From Gulosibacter massiliensis (GTDB lineage: Bacteria; Actinomycetota; Actinomycetes; Actinomycetales; Microbacteriaceae): 5,621 nucleotides of DNA. The stretch covers positions 1 through 5,621 of the forward strand of contig CAMDKN010000093.1 of the NCBI GenBank assembly GCA_945901035.1. The letters are read 5' to 3'. Both the position numbers and the translations under genes were made by a program. Under the pieces are notes generated by a model. It ran no database searches, was not told where the DNA came from, and saw only the letters and a list, made by a program, of their open reading frames with translations. The number at the start of each line of letters is the position of its first letter. Within the stretch, counting starts at the first letter, position 1. Below, in pieces: positions 1 to 5,621 of this stretch.

Positions 1-373
1 GATGCCGCAGGAATGTGACAAAGTCGGAACCTCGCAGTGCACGACAGGTACCGGCGGAGCGAGCGGCACGTCGACGTCGGGAACGACGGGAACCACCGAA
101 ACGACGGGAACGACGGGAACGACAGGAACAATCGGAACAGGGACTGGCACCACGGGCGGCGGTTTCGGCGCGACGATGGGCACTGGGCCGACGAAATGCG
201 ATGTTGACACCGGTGTGTGCTCGAACGTCAAAGCGGTTCCCGTTGCCACCGCATCTATCGGTTGGAGTGCGACCAACTGGATTATCCTCAGTGTCATCGC
301 GCTGTTGGTTATGGTCATCGTCATTCCACCGGTGATGGTCACCATCGCCGCACGAAAGAGGTCTACACGATGA
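1..373 (+). CDS. C-terminal part of a stalked, membrane-anchored surface protein (5' truncated)
   Basis: The reading frame is open from the left edge of the window and ends with TGA at 371-373, so the true start probably lies upstream; the ATG at position 2 need not be the start. Residue numbers here count from that ATG. There is a Thr/Gly/Ser-rich low-complexity stretch (about residues 14-58) with tandem Gly-Thr-Thr tripeptides, typical of an extracellular stalk. A short Cys pair follows (C66 and C73 in KCDVDTGVC), with two more Cys near the left edge (C5, C13). One hydrophobic helix (about 93-115, with a Pro-Pro near its end) is followed by a basic tail ARKRSTR, giving an N-outside, C-inside topology. 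No LPXTG-like motif is visible, so anchoring would be by the helix. The stop overlaps the start of the next gene, so the two are probably co-translated. The family cannot be named from this fragment. By analogy with its neighbour it may be another large exported binding-type protein, but that is a guess. Confidence 0.75.
   Translation, partial: MPQECDKVGTSQCTTGTGGASGTSTSGTTGTTETTGTTGTTGTIGTGTGTTGGGFGATMGTGPTKCDVDTGVCSNVKAVPVATASIGWSATNWIILSVIALLVMVIVIPPVMVTIAARKRSTR
80..142 (+). repeat. 9-bp tandem repeat encoding a Gly-Thr-Thr stalk
   Basis: Seven consecutive 9-base units start at 80, 89, 98, 107, 116, 125 and 134. The unit is close to GGAACGACG; three copies differ from it at no more than one base and the others have drifted. 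The unit is in frame and reads Gly-Thr-Thr, with variants Glu-Thr-Thr, Gly-Thr-Ile and Gly-Thr-Gly. It is a coding minisatellite of the kind that changes copy number by slippage and sets the length of an extracellular linker. Confidence 0.85.
355..361 (+). promoter_or_regulatory. Ribosome binding site that fixes the start at 370
   Basis: AAAGAGG lies 8 bases before ATG 370. It supports this ATG, directly before a signal-like N-terminus, over the in-frame GTG at 217, which would overlap the upstream gene by more than 150 bases and bury the hydrophobic N-terminus. Confidence 0.7.
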
Positions 374-2856
374 CTGCGAAGACCCCCCGTCGTCCATTCC
401 TCACCGCGTTTCTCGCGATCAACGTGATGTTTGGCACCATTTTTGCCGGCATGGCCGCAGGGGCGGCACTTGGTCTAGAAGAACCTGTCGCCGAGCCAAC
501 TGCGGAGGCGACAATCGAAGCGGAAGCCCCAGAAACTGAGAGAGAAAGTCGATCCGTCGCACGTGCAGCAAGGTTAAACGCTGATGGCTCAACCACGATT
601 GACTGGGACAACGGGCTGCGAGACGAATCGGACCCCAACTTCACGAGCTTTCAGAACTTGTCATTCACCGTTAGCAAGACGACGAACCTCACCTACGAGA
701 TTGTCAATGTCACGTGGGAGGGCGGATTGCCCACGTCGGAAAGCGAGTTTGCGTTTGATTACCTGCAGGTGATGCAGTGCTGGGATGACGGTTCCGGAAC
801 CGCCGACCCCCGTCGCTGCCAGTTTGGGATGGGCACCAACGGTGCTAGCCTCGTCGGCCAAAATGCGTCGACGCGCAATCTCTCCGAGGGAGAAGATTTG
901 CTCCAGGAGTACGGCGGCGACTTTCAACTGCCGCCCGATGCTGGGAACCCGTTCCTTCGACAGTTCCAGGTTCCGTTTCAAACGCCATCCGGCGACAGCA
1001 CCTTTGACGTGCGACAGTATTTTGATGCCTCGATAACGAACGAGCTCATTGCGGCGCGGATTGAACAGGATGGTACGGGCGCCGCCCCGTTTGAGATTCA
1101 GACCTCACTCGAGGCCCCACATCTGGGTTGTGGTGGGACGATCAGTGGTGGCGGAATTCGCGGCTGTTTCCTCGTTATTGTTCCCCGTGGTCAGTACTCG
1201 TTAGACGGGTCAGCATTTTATGACGGACCAACGCCCCGCGTCTCGGGTTCACCCCTATCGGCCACCGCGTGGTCGAATCGCGTCGAGTTCCCGCTTGAAT
1301 TCCAGAGCGTCAAGAGCGGTTGCCCGATCGGCGCTGCGGAAGAACGAACCGTCGGGAACGAAATCGTTGCCGCCGCGTTCAATTCGTGGCAAGCGGCGAT
1401 GTGCAAGAAAAAGACCGTTTTTGGGTTCTCCCAGATTGGTGATTCAGAGGCACGACGACAAATCATCAGTGATCTGGACGGATCGGCCCGGTTCGCAGTC
1501 ATCTCGAACCCCTTGACCGCGGAAGAAGCTACGGAAAGCACGATCCTTTACGCTCCGTTGGTCCAGTCCGCAATTGTCGTTGCCTACAACATTGAGTACG
1601 ACGTCCGGGGCGAGAGCGAGCTGCTCCCACTTAATGGGCGTCCGGTGACGGACCTCGTACTCAATCAGCGCTTGATGGCCAAGTTGTTGACGCAGTCTTA
1701 CCAGAATGACGTCGCGGGGGGATCGTCTCAGGATTACCTTTCGACGAACCCGTCGAACATCGCTCAGGATCCGGAGTTTCTTGATCTCAACCCGGAATTC
1801 ATGGAGTTTCAAAACAACGCCGGGCCGACCGGTATTTTGGAACCAATTGGCAACGCGGACGCATTCCGTCAACTCTGGGCGTGGATCGTGGCCGACGCCG
1901 ACGCCGCCGCATTCCTGGATGGAACGGCGGATGACTGGGGCATGGTCGTCAACAAGTACTATCGCGACCTGAACATCCCGGACGATGCCGCCCTGGATTC
2001 ACTGCCCAAGGCCGACCTGTCGACGTACCTTGCTCCTGGCGCCGGTCAGGCATACGGCACATTCGAGCTGCGTCCTTATGTATCGGACATGCACGACGCC
2101 GCAGTTCGAACGCGTCGAGCTGACCCCGGTACGAAAATCTTCTGGGACCAGACGCGAAACCCTTCGGCCTTCGTGAGTTCAGGTGCTCAAAATCCTGGCT
2201 CGCGATTCATCATGGGAATCACCGACATTACGACGGCGGAACGGCTCAAGTTGCCGATGGCAAGATTGGTCAACGGAGCGGACGCGGCGGTTGAGCCAAC
2301 CGAAAACTCGATAACGACGGCGATTTCCAACTTCGGTGAGTCGGCAATTCCTGGAGTAACAACGTTCAATTCGTCGATTGACGTCGCTGGCGCCTATCCA
2401 TTGGCCACCGTGGCTTATGCCGCGGTCAGCGTTTGTGACGCGACAATCGACCAACTGGAAAACTACAACACGCTCCTTTCATTCGCGAAGGGCGAGGGAC
2501 AGTCCCTCGGCGCTGAACGGGGTGACCTGCCCGAGGGGTATGTGCCGCTGACGGCTTCTCAGAAAGAATCACTCGGCTCCATGATCCGTGCCATTAATTC
2601 CGAGATCACATCGCCGGTGTGTGCCGAACACGCGGTCAACACAACGATTGACTCCGGTTTGTTCCCTGAGGTACCAACCTCCGTCGCGCCGACAGACGTA
2701 CTTACCGAGGCGACGCAGAACCAGCTAAGCGGTGACTATCCGGATGATCCGAATCCAGCACTCAAGTACAGCCTGCTCTCGGCGTTGTTCTTCGGTGCGC
2801 CGTTCATGGTTGGTGGGCGACTGCTGGTTAGAAACGCAAAAGCCATCAACGGTTAG
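370..2856 (+). CDS. Large exported, membrane-anchored protein with a PstS-like (PBP-type) region
   Basis: An 828-residue protein. ATG 370 overlaps the previous stop as ATGA, indicating translational coupling. The N-terminus has basic residues, then a hydrophobic segment (about 10-35) acting as signal peptide or anchor, then an acidic Ala/Glu/Pro linker (about 37-59). A beta-rich N-terminal module follows, containing the VMQCWDD segment (134-140). From about residue 398 the sequence resembles the binding fold of PstS-type proteins: SAIVVAYNIEY (400-410), then LNGRPVTDLVLNQRLMAKLL (421-440), where PstS has its 'L-x-L-x(n)-l-a-x-I/L' element, then NPSNIAQDPEFLDLNPEF (460-477), in the place of the 'W-x-D-x-x-I-x-x-x-N-P' element. 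A hydrophobic helix near the C-terminus (about 800-820) is followed by a short basic tail, so the bulk should sit outside the membrane. Eight Cys (137, 150, 254, 266, 318, 345, 689, 751) fall as apparent pairs and suggest disulfides. Ligand and exact role are unknown; the classic phosphate-binding SGT motif is not obvious here, so it may be a structural or accessory relative rather than a transporter receptor. Confidence 0.8.
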   Translation: MTAKTPRRPFLTAFLAINVMFGTIFAGMAAGAALGLEEPVAEPTAEATIEAEAPETERESRSVARAARLNADGSTTIDWDNGLRDESDPNFTSFQNLSFTVSKTTNLTYEIVNVTWEGGLPTSESEFAFDYLQVMQCWDDGSGTADPRRCQFGMGTNGASLVGQNASTRNLSEGEDLLQEYGGDFQLPPDAGNPFLRQFQVPFQTPSGDSTFDVRQYFDASITNELIAARIEQDGTGAAPFEIQTSLEAPHLGCGGTISGGGIRGCFLVIVPRGQYSLDGSAFYDGPTPRVSGSPLSATAWSNRVEFPLEFQSVKSGCPIGAAEERTVGNEIVAAAFNSWQAAMCKKKTVFGFSQIGDSEARRQIISDLDGSARFAVISNPLTAEEATESTILYAPLVQSAIVVAYNIEYDVRGESELLPLNGRPVTDLVLNQRLMAKLLTQSYQNDVAGGSSQDYLSTNPSNIAQDPEFLDLNPEFMEFQNNAGPTGILEPIGNADAFRQLWAWIVADADAAAFLDGTADDWGMVVNKYYRDLNIPDDAALDSLPKADLSTYLAPGAGQAYGTFELRPYVSDMHDAAVRTRRADPGTKIFWDQTRNPSAFVSSGAQNPGSRFIMGITDITTAERLKLPMARLVNGADAAVEPTENSITTAISNFGESAIPGVTTFNSSIDVAGAYPLATVAYAAVSVCDATIDQLENYNTLLSFAKGEGQSLGAERGDLPEGYVPLTASQKESLGSMIRAINSEITSPVCAEHAVNTTIDSGLFPEVPTSVAPTDVLTEATQNQLSGDYPDDPNPALKYSLLSALFFGAPFMVGGRLLVRNAKAING

Positions 2857-2884
2857 CCCTCTGTTCACCCTGTGTTCAGGCGCA
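2852..2884 (+). promoter_or_regulatory. Candidate PHO box: three 11-nt direct-repeat units
   Basis: Three contiguous 11-base units all begin with GTT: GTTAGCCCTCT (2852), GTTCACCCTGT (2863) and GTTCAGGCGCA (2874). Units two and three share GTTCA at exactly 11-base spacing. PhoP operators in Streptomyces and relatives consist of 11-nt direct repeats with a GTTCACC-like core, and the middle unit fits that well; the outer two are degenerate. The first unit overlaps the stop of the upstream gene. Downstream, TAAAGG (2907-2912) or GATGAT (2890-2895) could be a -10 element, but neither is convincing. The position upstream of a PstS-like gene makes phosphate-starvation control plausible. Confidence 0.42.
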
Positions 2885-2947
2885 ACTCCGATGATGAAGG
2901 AGCGGGTAAAGGCTCGTGTTGGTCGCAAACAGTGGTCAACTCCATTG

Positions 2948-2954
2948 AAAGGAA
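2948..2954 (+). promoter_or_regulatory. Ribosome binding site that fixes the start at 2959
   Basis: A purine-rich AAAGGAA lies 4 bases before ATG 2959. It supports this start over the in-frame GTG at 2872, which would add 29 non-signal-like residues before a clean Sec signal peptide and would place the start inside the PHO-box-like repeats. Confidence 0.7.
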
Positions 2955-2958
2955 AGCA

Positions 2959-4962
2959 ATGAAAATCACGTCGATTTCCAAAGCCGCCATCGCGCTTGGA
3001 ATCAACGCTCTCGTACTCGGTGGATTGGTTGCTGGCCCCGCCAGTGCCGACCCTGCAGCGGGAGTGTATGCCGACCTCGTCGGAACTGGCTCGGACACCA
3101 CACAAGACATCATGAACGGCCTTTCTGCCGCTCTCGGGGAGAACCCTGACACGGGCAATCTCTACCTCGCATCGTATGACGCGGCCCCCGGCGACATGGT
3201 TAGTGCAGACTGCAACACTGCTGACGACAAGATCACACCCCAAGAAGGGGGCACGACGTTTGTTCGACCGAACGGTTCGAGCAACGGTCGCGACACGTTG
3301 CGCGCAGCAATCGGACAGGCATCGAGCGCATCGATCAAGTCCTATGCGTGTGGTCTCTCAGGAGGCTCGGGCGTAACGCTTACCGCAGCCGTCCACAAGG
3401 GCGTCGTGCAATTCGCGCGTTCGTCCAGCGGCCCCGCCGCTGATGCCACCCGCACTAGCGGTGTTCTCGCATACGTCCCGTTCGCCAAAGACGCGATGAC
3501 CGTCGCTGTTTCCCCCACGACCAAAATCCCGGCACTCACATTCGGGACCTCGTCCGTAAACACCTCGTTTGGTGGCGTTACGGGCAAGGTTGAGCCAACG
3601 CTTTACGCTCTCTACACGTGTAAGGCGACTCAGGTTATCGAACCGGCGTCCGGTGCGTCGTTCCTCGCGAACGCGAGCTACGTGGAGCAGGCCGGAGACG
3701 AGGCCACCCCGCTCAACGTGTACATCCCGCAGTCTGGTTCGGGCACGCGCGCGTTCTGGATTGCCAAGTTCGGTGTGACTGAGACCAACATCAGCGGTGG
3801 GGCAGCTAACGCGTCGTGCCTCGACGACACCATCGACGGTGGCACCAACGATGGCGTAGCAGTCCAGGAGCACAGCGGCTTGGCCGTCGGGTCCGACGAT
3901 TACGCCGTGACCCCGCACTCCATCCCGACCTATGTGGCCCAGAACAACGGGGTCGAAGGAGTAACGTCGCGAATCAACGGTGCCGTTCTGCACCCCATCG
4001 GTGGAATCAACCCAACCAGCGGGTCGGGTACCAGCAAGGTGATGAACCCGACGTACCTCACGTCGTCGAAGACCAGCATGCTCGGGCGTCTGATGTACAA
4101 CATTGTGCCTTCGCGTACATTGGATGACCCCAGCAGCATCGAAAACGCGGTCTTCGCCGGACGAACGTCACTTCTCTGTTCAGAGACGGCGACAATCAGC
4201 CAGTACGGCTACGGTCTGCTGACGGCCACCACGGGATCATCGTCGTGTGGCTTCACGGGCCTTCGCGCGTACGACGCGTCATCGACGACGTTCACCATCG
4301 ACGTAGTCGATGCATCGACGCCGACGGCAAACGCCGTAACATATGCCGCTGAAGGCGACACCGTCGTTTTCCGTGTCAAGTTGCTGACCACAACCGGTGA
4401 CGGTGGTGGTGTTGTACAGCTCAACGACGGTGCGGGCAACGTGTTTGCGGAGTTCGACCTCGAACCTGCTGCAATCACAGCGACCAACACCACGTGGCAG
4501 TACTTCGAGGTCACTCTCGACGAGAACCTTCCTGCTGGTGGTTACAACGTGGACGCCGTTTTCATCCCGGCACTTCCTGGCGCAGCGACCGCAACTACCG
4601 CCAACCTGATTGCGTTCTCAATGGATCAGCGTGAAATTGACGGTATGACCTTCGAGCTGTTCAACAGCACCTACAAGGTTGGCAAGAAGGGCAAGCTCGG
4701 AGTAGAGGTTGAAGCGGCGGGTATTTACCCGACCGGAACCGTAACCGTCAAGAACGGCAACAAGGTTCTGGGCTCGGCCACGCTCGCTGAGTACAACCCC
4801 GGAGGATCCGGTGGCAACATCGCCCAGCGCGAGCTGGCGAACGCCATTGCGAACTTGAAGAAGTTCACCAAGAGCGGACGAGTCACTCTGACGATCGAGT
4901 ACTCGGGTGACACCACGTACCTCCCTTCTTCAACGACCCAGGTAATCACGGTCAAGAAATAG
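2959..4962 (+). CDS. Secreted PstS-like substrate-binding protein with C-terminal Ig-like modules
   Basis: A 667-residue protein. A signal peptide (1-30) ends in an Ala-Ser-Ala type I site just before DPAAG. There is no lipobox Cys, unlike the usual Gram-positive PstS lipoprotein. The PBP-type II domain spans about 36-435. It includes VGTGSDTTQDIMNGL (41-55), in place of the first phosphate-binding loop; RPNGSSNGRDTL (103-114); FARSSSG (152-158); YVPFAKDAM (172-180); and SGSGTRAFW (259-267), which matches the 'SGT-R' anion-binding element of PstS. The likely ligand is phosphate or a similar oxyanion. A beta-rich module (about 438-560) follows. A final module (about 563-667) has the 'PTGTVTV...LTIEYSGD' pattern of bacterial Ig-like group 3 domains. 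Six Cys (85, 131, 221, 287, 407, 430) could form three disulfides. No C-terminal helix or LPXTG motif is seen, so it is predicted to be released or held by a partner. No transporter permease or ATPase is in view. The family call is fairly firm; the ligand is inferred. Confidence 0.85.
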   Translation: MKITSISKAAIALGINALVLGGLVAGPASADPAAGVYADLVGTGSDTTQDIMNGLSAALGENPDTGNLYLASYDAAPGDMVSADCNTADDKITPQEGGTTFVRPNGSSNGRDTLRAAIGQASSASIKSYACGLSGGSGVTLTAAVHKGVVQFARSSSGPAADATRTSGVLAYVPFAKDAMTVAVSPTTKIPALTFGTSSVNTSFGGVTGKVEPTLYALYTCKATQVIEPASGASFLANASYVEQAGDEATPLNVYIPQSGSGTRAFWIAKFGVTETNISGGAANASCLDDTIDGGTNDGVAVQEHSGLAVGSDDYAVTPHSIPTYVAQNNGVEGVTSRINGAVLHPIGGINPTSGSGTSKVMNPTYLTSSKTSMLGRLMYNIVPSRTLDDPSSIENAVFAGRTSLLCSETATISQYGYGLLTATTGSSSCGFTGLRAYDASSTTFTIDVVDASTPTANAVTYAAEGDTVVFRVKLLTTTGDGGGVVQLNDGAGNVFAEFDLEPAAITATNTTWQYFEVTLDENLPAGGYNVDAVFIPALPGAATATTANLIAFSMDQREIDGMTFELFNSTYKVGKKGKLGVEVEAAGIYPTGTVTVKNGNKVLGSATLAEYNPGGSGGNIAQRELANAIANLKKFTKSGRVTLTIEYSGDTTYLPSSTTQVITVKK

Positions 4963-4971
4963 TATGACCCT

Positions 4972-5621
4972 GTGACAAATCGCAACACCTCGGTGGCCTC
5001 CGTCCTCGCTTCGGCGAGGGCGGGGGTTGCCACCCTTTTTAAGCGGGGGCGTCGCGAGATCAACGAGCGCGTTCTCGACGCCGCGGATCGTCTCGCGGCC
5101 CTGAAAGACGAACGACCGGCTCTCCTCGACCAAGTTGTCGCTCAGCCGTCCGCGAAGCAGTCGATGCTGCTGTCCGGAACCACACTCACACTTCTCGGCG
5201 TCATGCTGACTGGCTTTATCGCCGACGTCGCGCTCATCTCGCCCCTCCGTTACGCCCGCGAACAAATCGTGCAAATGGAGGAATTCCGCACCACTCTCGC
5301 GAACGGTTCGGCCCCGGTCGGACAGATGGACGCAAAGGGGAATCTTTACCCCATCGGCACGCCCGTCGCAATCATGAACATCCCGGCACTCAACATGACC
5401 GCTGTCGTCGACGAGGGAACCACCTCGCGCGTGATGTTGGCCGCGCCGGGGCACCGTCGTGACACGGTTCTACCCGGTCAACTCGGTGCCTCTGTCATTT
5501 ACGGCCGCCAGTCGCTCTATGGCGGCCCGTTCGGTGGGCTTGATCAACTCCGTGCGGGAAACACGATTCGCGTGACGACGGGCCAAGGTAAGGCTCTGTA
5601 CCGCATCAGCGGTGTTCGCAA
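4972..5621 (+). CDS. Sortase-fold membrane protein, probably non-catalytic (3' truncated)
   Basis: 216 codons are visible before the window ends. GTG 4972 is chosen because the in-frame stop upstream is the TAG of the previous gene (4960-4962). GTG 4993 is the alternative. The next ATG (5164) would remove a region with clear coding bias. No good ribosome binding site is seen; the 9-base gap suggests reinitiation after the upstream gene. A basic and acidic cytoplasmic N-terminus (about 1-64) precedes a membrane helix (about 66-90) and an extracellular linker. The sortase domain then starts with GTPVAIMNIPALNMTAVVDE (129-148), matching the 'G-x-P-x-A-x-L-x-I-P' entry strand. It continues with EGTTSRVMLAAPGHRRDT (148-165), LPGQLGASVIYGRQSLYGGPF (167-187) and GLDQLRAGNTIRVTTGQG (189-206). 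In class E sortases the segment after 'PGxxGN' reads 'viaGHR', with catalytic His; here it is YGRQ, with R179 in that place. The catalytic Cys and Arg region is beyond the edge. The role is likely binding or scaffolding of the neighbouring surface proteins rather than transpeptidation, but this is inference. Confidence 0.8.
   Translation, partial: MTNRNTSVASVLASARAGVATLFKRGRREINERVLDAADRLAALKDERPALLDQVVAQPSAKQSMLLSGTTLTLLGVMLTGFIADVALISPLRYAREQIVQMEEFRTTLANGSAPVGQMDAKGNLYPIGTPVAIMNIPALNMTAVVDEGTTSRVMLAAPGHRRDTVLPGQLGASVIYGRQSLYGGPFGGLDQLRAGNTIRVTTGQGKALYRISGVR
4992..5040 (+). terminator. Strong intrinsic-terminator-like hairpin inside the 5' end of the sortase-like gene
   Basis: An outer 6-bp stem, GGTGGC (4992-4997) with GCCACC (5029-5034), encloses a 12-bp inner stem (4998-5009 with 5014-5025, two G-T wobbles). 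A UUCG tetraloop (5010-5013) closed by C-G caps it, and a 3-base bulge (5026-5028) separates the stems. The hairpin is followed by C and five T (5036-5040). This is the structure of a Rho-independent terminator and begins 30 bases after the stop of the substrate-binding gene. It may lower expression of the sortase-like gene relative to the upstream gene. Because it lies after GTG 4972, translating ribosomes could disrupt it. Confidence 0.75.

Noticed and set aside
80..142. CRISPR-like or intergenic repeat array
   Set aside because: The units are 9 bp, contiguous and in frame, encoding Gly-Thr-Thr; there are no spacers.
217..369. N-terminal extension of the large anchored protein from GTG 217
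   Set aside because: It would overlap the upstream gene by more than 150 bases, has no ribosome binding site advantage and would bury the signal-like N-terminus; ATG 370 has AAAGAGG at good spacing and an ATGA overlap.
1444..1872. Minus-strand frame of 142 codons
   Set aside because: It is antisense to the PBP-like core of the large anchored protein, with shadow-like composition and no start context.
1891..1912. Short GACGCC repetition as a regulatory repeat
   Set aside because: It encodes an Asp-Ala run inside the large anchored protein and is explained by codon bias and low complexity.
2872..2958. GTG 2872 as the start of the PstS-like gene
   Set aside because: The 29 added residues are polar and unlike a signal peptide; ATG 2959 has a ribosome binding site and opens directly into a clean Sec signal.
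3358..3993. Long minus-strand frame of 211 codons
   Set aside because: It lies entirely inside the PstS-like gene, has Arg-rich composition typical of antisense shadows in G/C-biased genes, and shows no recognisable domain.
4964..4975. ATG 4964 as the start of the sortase-like gene
   Set aside because: It is out of frame and meets TGA after three codons.
4930..5454. Minus-strand frame of 174 codons
   Set aside because: It covers the gene junction and the well-supported sortase-like domain on the other strand; its translation is His/Arg/Asp-rich and has no recognisable fold.

Overview
The window reads as a compact, fully plus-strand gene cluster from a high-GC Gram-positive bacterium (Actinomycetota). 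The support is strong G/C preference at third codon positions, long antisense shadow frames, GTG initiation, and large Sec-exported Thr/Ser/Ala/Gly-rich proteins. The base composition looks moderate for the phylum, which would suit a Microbacteriaceae-like lineage, but that placement is a guess.

Layout: (1) 1-373 is the C-terminal end of a surface protein with a Gly-Thr-Thr repeat stalk, a C-x6-C motif and a single C-terminal membrane helix. (2) 370-2856 is an 828-residue exported, membrane-anchored protein joined to gene 1 by an ATGA stop/start overlap. Its middle part resembles PstS-type periplasmic-binding-protein folds. (3) 2857-2958 is a 102-bp gap with three tandem 11-nt GTT-initial units that look like an actinobacterial PHO box. 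(4) 2959-4962 is a 667-residue secreted PstS-like substrate-binding protein with two C-terminal beta-rich/Ig-like modules. It has no lipobox and no sorting signal. (5) 4972-5621 is the start of a membrane-anchored sortase-fold protein, cut by the window edge. Arg stands where class E sortases carry their catalytic His.

A very strong intrinsic-terminator-like hairpin with a UUCG loop and T-tract (4992-5040) lies 30 bp after the substrate-binding gene. It falls inside the apparent 5' coding end of the sortase-like gene.

Taken together, the window looks like a cell-surface, phosphate-linked assembly. It has a stalked membrane protein, a large anchored PBP-like protein, a secreted PstS-like protein and a probably non-catalytic sortase-like partner, with no ABC permease or ATPase in view. 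The phosphate link rests on fold resemblance plus the PHO-box-like repeat. The joint function is inference.
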